From positions 248,001 through 312,000 of the forward strand of contig NZ_BQID01000001.1 of assembly GCF_021602345.1 (NCBI RefSeq): a stretch of 64,000 nucleotides of DNA. The letters are read 5' to 3'. Position 1 is the stretch's first letter, and each line of letters opens with the position of its first letter. Both the position numbers and the translations under genes were made by a program. A model generated the notes under the pieces. That model did not search any database and was not told the DNA's origin. It saw only the letters and a program-made list of their open reading frames with translations. This document shows positions 28,471 to 36,762 of this stretch, piece after piece. Source of the DNA: Pseudomonas pharyngis. GTDB lineage: Bacteria; Pseudomonadota; Gammaproteobacteria; Pseudomonadales; Pseudomonadaceae.

Positions 28471-30066
28471 ATGCCCGTACCCGACCCGTTTCGCGAAGGC
28501 CTCGCCCGTGGCTGGAAAACCTACAACGGCGCGCAACTCAGCGATGACCTGACCCTGGAAGCTGATGTCGCCATCATCGGCAGCGGCGCCGGCGGCGGCA
28601 CCACGGCGGAAATCCTCAGCGCCGCCGGCTATAAAGTGCTGCTGATCGAAGAAGGCCCGCTCAAGACCAGCAGCGATTTCAAACTGCTGGAAGACCAGGC
28701 CTACAGCAGCCTCTACCAGGAAGGCATCGGCCGCATGAGCAAGGACGGCGCGATCACCATCCTTCAGGGCCGCGCGGTCGGCGGCACCACGCTGATCAAC
28801 TGGACATCGAGTTTTCGCACCCCCGAACCGACCCTCGAACACTGGGCCAGGGAGCACAACGTCAAAGGCCACAGCCCCGCCGACATGGCGCCGTGGTTCG
28901 AAAAAATGGAGCAGCGTCTCGGCGTCGCCCCGTGGATGGTGCCGCCCAACGCCAACAACGACGTGATCCGCAAAGGCTGCGAACAACTCGGCTACAGCTG
29001 GCACGTGATCCCGCGCAACGTACGCGGCTGCTGGAATCTGGGCTACTGCGGCATGGGCTGCCCGACCAACGCCAAGCAATCGATGATGGTCACGACCATT
29101 CCGGCGACCCTGGAAAAGGGTGGCGAACTGCTCTATCTGGCCCGGGCCGAAAAGCTTTTGATCAACGGCGACAAGGTCATCGGCCTGCAATGCGTGGCGA
29201 TGGACGAACGTTGCGTCGAGCCGACTGGGCACGCCATTACCGTCAAGGCACGCCACTACGTGCTGGCCGGCGGCGGGATCAACAGCCCGGCGCTGCTGAT
29301 GCGTTCGGACGCGCCGGATCCGCACAAACGCCTGGGCAAGCGCACCTTCCTGCATCTGGTGAACATGTCCGCCGGGCGTTTCGACGAGGTGATCAACCCG
29401 TTCTACGGTGCGCCGCAGTCGATTTACTCGGACCATTTCCAGTGGAAGGACGGCACCACCGGCCCGATGGCCTACAAACTCGAAGTGCCGCCGCTGCACC
29501 CGGCGCTGGCCGCCACGTTGCTCGGCGGGTTCGGTCAGGAAAGCGCGCAACACATGGCGGACCTGCCCCACACCCACGCGATGCTGGCCCTGCTGCGTGA
29601 CGGTTTTCACCCGGACAGCCCGGGCGGCAGCGTCGAGCTGCGCGGTGACGGCTCGCCAGTGCTCGACTATCAGGTGTCGCCTTACACCTGGGAAGGCTTG
29701 CGCCGATCCTTCCACAGCATGGCCGAGATCCAGTTCGCCGGCGGCGCCAAAGCGGTGATGCCGATGCACGCCGATGCGCGCTACGTGAACAGCCTGGCCG
29801 AGGCCCGCTCGTTGATCGACAGCCTGAGCCTCGAGCTGTATCGCACCCGCCTGGGCAGCGCCCACGTCATGGGCGGTTGCGCAATGGGCGAGGACCCGAA
29901 AAGCGCGGTCACCGACAGCCTCGGCCGCCATCATCAACTGCGCAATCTGTCGATTCATGACGGCTCTTTGTTCCCCACCAGCATCGGCGCCAACCCGCAG
30001 TTGTCGGTGTACGGTCTGACGGCACAACTGGCAACATCCCTCGGCGAACGGCTGAGAAACCCGTGA
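28471..30066 (+). CDS. GMC family FAD-dependent oxidoreductase
   Basis: A 531-residue alcohol-oxidising flavoprotein. The FAD site VAIIGSGAGGGTTAEIL is near 33-49. A cysteine-rich insert NLGYCGMGCPTNAKQS lies near 190. The C-terminal substrate domain has H465 in SAHVMGGC and N508 in GANPQLSVYG, the expected catalytic His-Asn pair. It has no signal of its own, so it may be carried to the periplasm with the preceding Tat protein. It likely oxidises an alcohol to the aldehyde used by the upstream dehydrogenase; the exact substrate is unknown. Confidence 0.9.
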   Translation: MPVPDPFREGLARGWKTYNGAQLSDDLTLEADVAIIGSGAGGGTTAEILSAAGYKVLLIEEGPLKTSSDFKLLEDQAYSSLYQEGIGRMSKDGAITILQGRAVGGTTLINWTSSFRTPEPTLEHWAREHNVKGHSPADMAPWFEKMEQRLGVAPWMVPPNANNDVIRKGCEQLGYSWHVIPRNVRGCWNLGYCGMGCPTNAKQSMMVTTIPATLEKGGELLYLARAEKLLINGDKVIGLQCVAMDERCVEPTGHAITVKARHYVLAGGGINSPALLMRSDAPDPHKRLGKRTFLHLVNMSAGRFDEVINPFYGAPQSIYSDHFQWKDGTTGPMAYKLEVPPLHPALAATLLGGFGQESAQHMADLPHTHAMLALLRDGFHPDSPGGSVELRGDGSPVLDYQVSPYTWEGLRRSFHSMAEIQFAGGAKAVMPMHADARYVNSLAEARSLIDSLSLELYRTRLGSAHVMGGCAMGEDPKSAVTDSLGRHHQLRNLSIHDGSLFPTSIGANPQLSVYGLTAQLATSLGERLRNP

Positions 30067-30094
30067 AAAAGACGAAAATTCCGCTCGTCTATAG

Positions 30095-30661
<567 letters not shown>

Positions 30662-30724
30662 CGACCGTTCAAACGGCGCCCGCGTGCACTACGGGCGCCA
30701 ATGCGGCACAATTGCGCGCATTGA

Positions 30725-31015
<291 letters not shown>

Positions 31016-31040
31016 GTCCTTCAGCGCTCTCCTTCCCGAC

Positions 31041-31114
31041 CAGGCTCGCTCCCACATTTGAAATGCATTCCACTGTGGTAGCGACGGTGCGACGACTCGA
31101 CCTGCTCGCGAAAG
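31041..31114. repeat. Degenerate REP doublet
   Basis: CAGGCTCGCTCCCACA at 31041-31056 is a REP half. The opposite half (31074-31114) keeps TGTGGTAGCGA and CCTGCTCGCGAAAG but has an insertion of about a dozen bases, so the pair is decayed. Confidence 0.6.
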
Positions 31115-31147
31115 GGCCATCGGCAACACCGTAAAAAATGGATCAGC

Positions 31148-31471
31148 TCACTCGCGCTGCTCGAATCCCTCCCCTGTGCAGCCCAGGCATCGCACGAACG
31201 CCGCTTTCGCCGGCGCCACCACCAGCGCCTCCCCCGCATCGCCAATTCCGCCACCCAGCGCGGTGAACGGCAACGACACGACAAACGCCCCGGCGCCGAT
31301 CACCGTCGCCACCACCAGCAATGGTCGGGCAATCAGCAGGTCGCCGAGCATGGCGTAAGCCGGTGGATTCTGGATGGCGTAACGCGGATCACCGCTGCCG
31401 CCTTCCGTGGCCTGAACGGTCAGACTGAAGCACAGCAGCAGTGCGGCGATGAGGGTTTGCAAGGACTTCAT
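31148..31471 (-). CDS. Small exported protein of unknown function
   Basis: A 107-residue protein with a signal peptide (1-21, ending VQA) and one long hydrophobic stretch (about 45-75, [20 protein letters not shown]). The C-terminal part has two cysteines in RCLGCTGEG. Similar small proteins occur beside mutM in pseudomonads, sometimes loosely labelled as transporter-related. I do not recognise a function. Confidence 0.75.
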   Translation of the reverse strand: MKSLQTLIAALLLCFSLTVQATEGGSGDPRYAIQNPPAYAMLGDLLIARPLLVVATVIGAGAFVVSLPFTALGGGIGDAGEALVVAPAKAAFVRCLGCTGEGFEQRE

Positions 31472-31540
31472 GGCACGATCCTTCGGGCTGAACAGTGAGA
31501 CATCTCACTATAGACCGTAGGACTTTTTCGGACGCCCTGC

Positions 31541-32353
31541 TCAGCTCTGGCAGCGCGGACACCAGACGCTGGCGCGCTGGCCGAGCTTGATTTCCCGCAG
31601 GCCCGTGCCACAGACCTTGCAGTGCTCGCCACCGCGACCGTAGACAAACAGCTCCTGCTGGAAATACCCCGGCTGCCCGTCGCCACCGATGAAGTCGCGC
31701 AACGTGGTGCCGCCACGCTCGATGGCCGCGGCGAGGATGCGTTTGATCTCGATCGCCAGCTTCAAGTAGCGCGCCCGGGAAATGCCCTTGGCTTCGCGGC
31801 GCGGATCGATGCCGGCGGCGAACAGCGCTTCGGTCGCGTAGATATTGCCGACCCCCACCACCACCGCGTTGTCCATGATGAACGGCTTGACCGCCATCGA
31901 CCGCCCGCGCGACAGCTGATACAGCCGCTCGCCATCGAACAGATCGGTCAACGGCTCCGGACCCAGACGGATCAGCAATTCGTGATTGAGCGGATCGTTG
32001 CTCCAGAGCATCGCCCCGAAGCGCCGTGGATCGGTGTAGCGCAGGGCCAGGCCCGATTCCAGTTCTATATCGACATGCTCATGCTTGGCCGCCGGCATCC
32101 CGACCTCAACCAGCCGCAAATTGCCCGACATGCCCAGATGGCTGATCAAGGTGCCGACTTCGGCGTTGATCAACAGATACTTGGCGCGCCGCTCGACCAG
32201 CACGATGCGCTGCCCGGACAGGCGCACATCGAGGTCTTCGGGAATCGGCCAGCGCAGCCGCCGGTCACGCACGATCACCCGGCTGACACGCTGGCCTTCC
32301 AGGTGCGGGGCAATACCGCGGCGGGTGGTTTCGACTTCCGGCAATTCAGGCAT
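31541..32353 (-). CDS. mutM: Formamidopyrimidine-DNA glycosylase
   Basis: Removes 8-oxoguanine and formamidopyrimidines from DNA and nicks the strand. The 270-residue protein starts [12 protein letters not shown], where the N-terminal proline is the nucleophile after Met removal. The H2TH region has [15 protein letters not shown]. The zinc finger at the end has CKVCG and CPRCQ. Convergent or neighbouring small exported gene follows. Confidence 0.97.
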   Translation of the reverse strand: MPELPEVETTRRGIAPHLEGQRVSRVIVRDRRLRWPIPEDLDVRLSGQRIVLVERRAKYLLINAEVGTLISHLGMSGNLRLVEVGMPAAKHEHVDIELESGLALRYTDPRRFGAMLWSNDPLNHELLIRLGPEPLTDLFDGERLYQLSRGRSMAVKPFIMDNAVVVGVGNIYATEALFAAGIDPRREAKGISRARYLKLAIEIKRILAAAIERGGTTLRDFIGGDGQPGYFQQELFVYGRGGEHCKVCGTGLREIKLGQRASVWCPRCQS

Positions 32354-32382
32354 GAGTGTCTCGAATCAAGGGTCTTTTTAAA

Positions 32383-33249
32383 TCAGTGCGCGCCAAGTTC
32401 GCGGATGGTCTGCTTCAACGTTTCAAAGTCGTAATCCGAGAGGCCGATGTATTCCAGCACCAGCGGCCCGACCGCCTGCCATTCGAAGTCTTCGGTCTGG
32501 TTACCCAAAACCCGGTACGACGCGCAGATGTGCTCGGCCATTTTGAGGATCGCCAGCAGGTTTTTCATCTGACTGTTGCGCGAGGTCTCGTCGCTGAAGA
32601 TCGCCAGCGCGTTGTGGTGATTGGCGATGGCCGCGCTGACATGCTCCGGCAGGCGCCAGGACTTGGCGGTGTAGTAGCCGACCACCGAGTGATTGGTGTT
32701 GTAGACGTCGTTCTCGGTGTCCACAATCCGGCGCTCGGCACCCGCGTTGGCGTAAGCCGTTTCGAGCGTCGCCATGTAATCCGGGAAACGCTGAAGCATC
32801 AGCGGAACGCCGCAGTCATGGAACAGGCCCAAGGCGTAAGCCTCGTCGCTCGCCTCGGTGCCGACGCGTTTGGCCAGGGTCAGGCAGGTCATGGCCACGT
32901 CCTGGGCGGTGTCCCAGAAACGGTTGAGGGTGACGATAGTGTCGTCGTTCATTTCACCCTTGATTGACATCGCGTTGATCAGATTGATGATCGAACGGCT
33001 GCCCAACAGGTTCACCGCGCGCTTGATCGAAGTGATCTTATTGCTCAGGCCGTAATAGGGCGAATTGACGATTTTCAGCAGCGAGCCGGACAGGCCGGGA
33101 TCCTGGGAGATCAGCTTGGCGATCGTCTCCAGGTCGGGGTCGGGCATGTACTGCTCCATTTGCAGATCCACCATGATCTGCGGCTGCGCGGGCACACTGA
33201 TGCCTTGCAGGGACTGTTGAATCTGTTCGGTGGTCAGCTCTTGGGACAT
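32383..33249 (-). CDS. HDOD domain protein
   Basis: A 288-residue protein in which an HDOD output domain covers about residues 15-215: PQIMVDLQMEQYMPDPDLETIAKLI, IVNSPYYGLSNKITSIKRAVNLLG and GLFHDCGVPLML. HDOD proteins usually act in signalling and lack phosphohydrolase activity; here an HD pair does remain in LFHDCG. It has no attached sensor domain. It lies 29 bases upstream of mutM on the same strand. Confidence 0.87.
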   Translation of the reverse strand: MSQELTTEQIQQSLQGISVPAQPQIMVDLQMEQYMPDPDLETIAKLISQDPGLSGSLLKIVNSPYYGLSNKITSIKRAVNLLGSRSIINLINAMSIKGEMNDDTIVTLNRFWDTAQDVAMTCLTLAKRVGTEASDEAYALGLFHDCGVPLMLQRFPDYMATLETAYANAGAERRIVDTENDVYNTNHSVVGYYTAKSWRLPEHVSAAIANHHNALAIFSDETSRNSQMKNLLAILKMAEHICASYRVLGNQTEDFEWQAVGPLVLEYIGLSDYDFETLKQTIRELGAH

Positions 33250-33422
33250 AAGTACACACTCTGGGACAGGCGGCGATTCTAACCTCTAAAAACCGACGCA
33301 CGACACACCAGTGGGCAATTCGCAGGAACTTTCACTTTCCACCAGCCTTCGGAATCTGTAGTGCCCGGAGCAGTTCTCCATCTGTCTCGGGCAGTAATTC
33401 CAACAGACTCAGGAGCTTAACG

Positions 33423-33962
33423 ATGGCTACTTCTCTCAGCGGCAAGCGCGTCGCTTTTCTCGTAACCGACGGTTTCGAGCAGGTTGAACTGACTGGCCCC
33501 AAACAGGCACTGGAGCAGGCGGGAGCGCAGGTTGACATCCTCTCCGCCGAAGCCGGCAGCGTCAAAGGCTGGAACCACGATAAACCTGCAGACGACTTCA
33601 AGGTCGACCAGACCTTCCAGGGCGCAAGCATCGAACAATACGACGCCGTGGTGCTTCCCGGCGGTGTGCAGAACTCTGACACCATCCGCATCGACCAGGA
33701 CGCCCAGCACCTGGTCAAGACCGGCACCTCCGCCGGCAAACCGATCGCGGTGATCTGCCATGGCAGCTGGCTGCTGATTTCGGCAGGACTGGTCAATGGC
33801 AAGACTATGACCAGCTACAAGACGGTCAAGGACGATCTGGTCAACGCGGGGGCAAACTGGGTCGATCAGGAGGTGGTCAAGGACGGCAACCTGATCAGCA
33901 GCCGCCAACCGGACGATATTCCGGCGTTCAGCGACGCACTGATCGACGCGCTGTCGGCATAG
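33423..33962 (+). CDS. DJ-1/PfpI family protein
   Basis: A 179-residue class I glutamine-amidotransferase-fold protein. The nucleophile elbow is C112-H113 in AVICHGSWLLISAG. The acidic partner near E20/E22 (FEQVELTGP) is present. Family members act as glyoxalase III, stress chaperones or peptidases, and the sequence does not decide which. A GGAG site precedes the ATG. Confidence 0.9.
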   Translation: MATSLSGKRVAFLVTDGFEQVELTGPKQALEQAGAQVDILSAEAGSVKGWNHDKPADDFKVDQTFQGASIEQYDAVVLPGGVQNSDTIRIDQDAQHLVKTGTSAGKPIAVICHGSWLLISAGLVNGKTMTSYKTVKDDLVNAGANWVDQEVVKDGNLISSRQPDDIPAFSDALIDALSA

Positions 33963-34045
33963 GGCTCCGGCGCGTTTCATCGCACGCCAAACCCGGCATA
34001 AGGCGCAACACGGTATACTCCCGCTCTTTTTTCCGGAGCGACGTC

Positions 34046-35242
34046 ATGTCCCTGCCTAGCTTGCGCCTCAAAGCCAACGCCGACCGTCGCCTGCGCGCCG
34101 GTCACCTGTGGATCTACAGCAACGAAATCGACGTGGCCGCAACCCCGTTGCACGGCTTCAAGGCCGGCGACCAGGCGATCCTCGAAGCCGCCGGCGGCAA
34201 GCCGCTGGGCATTGTCGCCATGAGCCCGAACAACCTGATCTGCGCGCGCCTGCTGTCGCGCGACATCAAGCTGCCGCTGGACAAGTCGCTGCTGGTGCAT
34301 CGCCTGAACGTGGCCCTGTCGCTGCGCGAGCGCCTGTTCGACAAGCCGTTCTATCGTCTGGTCTACGGCGATTCCGACCTGCTGCCGGGTCTGGTGGTCG
34401 ACCGTTTCGGCGACATCCTCGTGGTGCAACTCGCCTCCGCGACCATGGAAGCCCATAAAGATGACGTGATCGCGGCGCTGACCCAAGTACTCAAGCCAAG
34501 CGGCATCCTGTTCAAGAACGACTCCGCCGCCCGCGATGCCGAAGGCCTCGAGCGTTACACCGAAACCGTCTTCGGCGTGGTACCGGAGTGGGTGGCGCTG
34601 GAAGAGAACGGCGTGAAATTCGAAGCGCCGGTGGTTCAGGGTCAGAAAACCGGCTGGTTCTACGATCACCGCATGAACCGCGCACGCCTGGCCCCTTACG
34701 CCAAGGGCAAGCGCGTGCTGGACCTGTACAGCTACATCGGTGGCTGGGGTGTGCAGGCGGCCGCGTTCGGCGCCAGCGAAGTGTTCTGCGTCGACGCTTC
34801 GGGCTTCGCCCTCGATGGCGTTGAGCGCAACGCTGCACTGAACGGCTTTGCCGACAAGATGACCTGCATCGAAGGCGACGTCTTCGAAGCCCTCAAGGAA
34901 CTCAAGGCCAGCGAAGAGCGCTTCGACGTGATCGTTGCCGACCCGCCTGCGTTCATCAAGCGCAAGAAAGACCTGAAAAACGGTGAAGGCGCCTACCGTC
35001 GCCTGAACGAGCAAGCCATGCGCCTGCTCAACAAGGACGGCATCCTGTTCAGTGCTTCGTGCTCGATGCACCTGCCGGAAGACGACTTGCAGAACATCCT
35101 GCTGACCAGCGCCCGTCACCTGGACCGCAACATCCAGCTGCTGGAGCGTGGCGGCCAGGGCCCGGATCACCCGGTACACCCGGCCATTCCGGAAACCCGC
35201 TACATCAAGAGCATCACCTGCCGCCTGCTGCCTAACAGCTGA
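34046..35242 (+). CDS. rlmI: 23S rRNA (cytosine1962-C5)-methyltransferase, RlmI-like
   Basis: A 398-residue protein with an N-terminal PUA RNA-binding domain (1-80), a central EEHD-like region with GQKTGWFYDHRMNR, and a Rossmann SAM domain with VLDLYSYIGGWGVQAAAFGA and VIVADPPAFIKRKKDL. The late cysteine in FSASCSMHL is the expected catalytic nucleophile. It is followed by a strong terminator. Confidence 0.92.
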   Translation: MSLPSLRLKANADRRLRAGHLWIYSNEIDVAATPLHGFKAGDQAILEAAGGKPLGIVAMSPNNLICARLLSRDIKLPLDKSLLVHRLNVALSLRERLFDKPFYRLVYGDSDLLPGLVVDRFGDILVVQLASATMEAHKDDVIAALTQVLKPSGILFKNDSAARDAEGLERYTETVFGVVPEWVALEENGVKFEAPVVQGQKTGWFYDHRMNRARLAPYAKGKRVLDLYSYIGGWGVQAAAFGASEVFCVDASGFALDGVERNAALNGFADKMTCIEGDVFEALKELKASEERFDVIVADPPAFIKRKKDLKNGEGAYRRLNEQAMRLLNKDGILFSASCSMHLPEDDLQNILLTSARHLDRNIQLLERGGQGPDHPVHPAIPETRYIKSITCRLLPNS

Positions 35243-35268
35243 CAGACACACGGCACTGACGCTGTCGA

Positions 35269-35300
35269 AAGGGGAGCCCAGAGGCTCCCCTTCTTTTTGT
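35269..35300 (+). terminator. Rho-independent terminator after rlmI
   Basis: A 10-bp stem (35269-35278 with 35283-35292, loop CAGA) is followed by CTTTTTGT. It separates rlmI from the AT-rich cassette downstream. Confidence 0.85.
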
Positions 35301-35541
35301 CTTTAACTTTCCTTTCCTACATTTATCGTCCTGGCGACGTGCAGGATATTTCCGCGAATACTTTATTTACTGAAATTTAACTTACAAACTCACTCCCATC
35401 CAAAGATCACTCCGACAGAATTACTGGAATATTCCTACTTAATATTTGCTTGCGATTAACCCATTACAAACTATTATTAAGTCGTCACCAAGGAGGTGAC
35501 ACAAACTAACCACGAAGCACCAATGAACAAGGAGTTCAATC
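35301..35541 (+). promoter_or_regulatory. AT-rich leader with candidate promoter and SD hairpin
   Basis: This stretch is much lower in GC than its neighbours (21 G/C of 60 at 35341-35400). TTGCGA (35450-35455) and TATTAT (35472-35477) are 16 bases apart and form a plausible sigma-70 promoter. Just after it, GTCACC (35484-35489) can pair with GGTGAC (35495-35500) around AAGGA, so a near-perfect Shine-Dalgarno sequence (35490-35499) lies in a small hairpin. A second AAGGAG at 35530-35535 serves the short ORF. Confidence 0.6.
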
Positions 35542-35613
35542 ATGAAAGCAATTACTCTGGAATCCCGCACCCTCGCAAACCTGGCTTTTCTGGTCGCACC
35601 TAAAGTCCGTTAA
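35542..35613 (+). CDS. Short peptide, candidate RiPP precursor (23 aa)
   Basis: A 23-codon ORF with AAGGAG seven bases before its ATG. The peptide begins MKAITLESRT and ends LAFLVAPKVR: a short amphipathic leader-like start, a hydrophobic middle and a basic C-terminus, with no cysteine. It is followed by a strong hairpin and then by a SagB-type dehydrogenase, an AurF-type oxygenase and an exporter. That layout suggests a precursor peptide made in excess over its modifying enzymes. I do not recognise the peptide. It could instead be a regulatory leader peptide. Its coding status is inferred from the ribosome site and context only. Confidence 0.55.
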   Translation: MKAITLESRTLANLAFLVAPKVR

Positions 35614-35621
35614 GTAAGGTT

Positions 35622-35651
35622 GGCGCTGGGTATAGCCGGCTACCCAGCGCC
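35622..35651 (+). promoter_or_regulatory. 11-bp perfect hairpin between peptide and dehydrogenase genes
   Basis: GGCGCTGGGTA (35622-35632) pairs exactly with TACCCAGCGCC (35641-35651) around an 8-base loop. There is no T run after it, so it looks like a partial attenuator or an mRNA-stabilising 3' structure rather than a full terminator. Such stem-loops are common after RiPP precursor genes. Confidence 0.75.
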
Positions 35652-35688
35652 TCTGACAAAGCATCCATCCAGAGCAACGTGCCCCGAC

Positions 35689-36762
35689 ATGCATATAAAC
35701 CCTTATTTATTCATACTGCCACGAACACCCGGCCAGATAGTCTGGAATTACAAAGACCATACTCAACATGAACTTAACCTTGAGTATTCCACTCGATTGG
35801 CGCAACTTATTCACAACCCTGATTTATATGACAACAACAACACAATAGACACAAAACTTTTAGATAGCGGAATACTGATTTCTTCAAAAAAACCAGCGCC
35901 CGTCTGGGGCTGGGATGAACTGTCCAGGATCTACCATATCGGCACTCGGGATATTCCGTGCGAACAGACTCCCCGAAATATTCAGGAATGGTCCAGGCAA
36001 TACCTCGAACACTGCAACACAGTGCTTGCCACTTCACCTCCGCCCGACATCCCTGCGGATACCGGTCCGAACGCGCTCATCACCCTGCCCGCACCGCTCG
36101 TACTGAATGACGACAGCCTGTTGAGTTCACTGACCCGACGAAAGACCTGCCGCTCCTTCACCGGTGCCGCCGTTTCGCTGGATGATGTCGGCACCTTGCT
36201 TTACCTGTCACTCGGCTACCTGCGAGAACGCGCAGCCGACCGCGACGACAGCATCGCCGACGGACTTGGAGCGCGACGCAGCAGCCCTTCCGGAGGCGGC
36301 CTCAATGCCTGCGCCGGGTTCGTGCTGGTGCAGAACGTCGACGCACTGGCGCCTGGCGTCTATGCCTACCACCCTGCCGAACATGCCCTGAGCTTCATCA
36401 GCACGTTGCCCGACAGCGAATTTGGCAATCTGCTGGGGGGCCAGCACTTCATCAACAACTTGCCATTGGGCCTGTTCATCACCGCCCGCTTCGACCGGCT
36501 CTGGTGGAAATACCCGCATTCGCGCGCCTATCGAATGGCGTTCGTCGAAGCCGGGCACCTTTCGCAGACGTTTCAACTGGTGGCCACCGCGCTGGGCATG
36601 AACACCTGGCTCACGGGCGCGTTTTCCGATGAGCAGGTCGAAACATTGCTGAAGCTCGAGAACAGTGCGGAACAACCCTTGTTCTTCGTCGGTTGCGGGG
36701 AAAGCGATGGCCAGGCGATGTGTCAGGAAATGCGCGACCTGCTGCGTGAGGCACAGCCATGA
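35689..36762 (+). CDS. SagB/McbC-type FMN-dependent dehydrogenase
   Basis: A 357-residue protein. Residues 1-120 are a divergent N-terminal domain with PVWGWDELSRIYHIGTRD; residues 140-350 are a nitroreductase-fold FMN domain of the SagB type. FMN and dimer motifs are LTRRKTCRSF (148-157), SSPSGGGLNA (198-207) and PGVYAYHP (222-229). The Lys-Tyr pair essential in azoline dehydrogenases is present as K274-Y275 in WWKYPHSRAYRMAFVEAGH. Such enzymes oxidise thiazolines or oxazolines in peptides, but no YcaO cyclodehydratase is nearby, so another oxidation is likely. I chose ATG 35689; a TTG at 35620 would overlap the hairpin. The 5' third is strikingly AT-rich (18 G/C of 60 at 35821-35880). Confidence 0.88.
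   Translation: MHINPYLFILPRTPGQIVWNYKDHTQHELNLEYSTRLAQLIHNPDLYDNNNTIDTKLLDSGILISSKKPAPVWGWDELSRIYHIGTRDIPCEQTPRNIQEWSRQYLEHCNTVLATSPPPDIPADTGPNALITLPAPLVLNDDSLLSSLTRRKTCRSFTGAAVSLDDVGTLLYLSLGYLRERAADRDDSIADGLGARRSSPSGGGLNACAGFVLVQNVDALAPGVYAYHPAEHALSFISTLPDSEFGNLLGGQHFINNLPLGLFITARFDRLWWKYPHSRAYRMAFVEAGHLSQTFQLVATALGMNTWLTGAFSDEQVETLLKLENSAEQPLFFVGCGESDGQAMCQEMRDLLREAQP

Noticed and set aside
35496-35601. Alternative short frame reading through the leader (GTG at 35496 or ATG at 35523) and overlapping the 23-residue peptide
   Set aside because: The GTG overlaps the Shine-Dalgarno sequence itself and the ATG is 23 bases beyond it. The peptide gene at 35542 has a far better placed ribosome site.
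35620-35688. Longer N-terminus for the SagB-type protein from a TTG at 35620
   Set aside because: It would start beside the 11-bp hairpin, has no ribosome site and adds sequence unlike the family.
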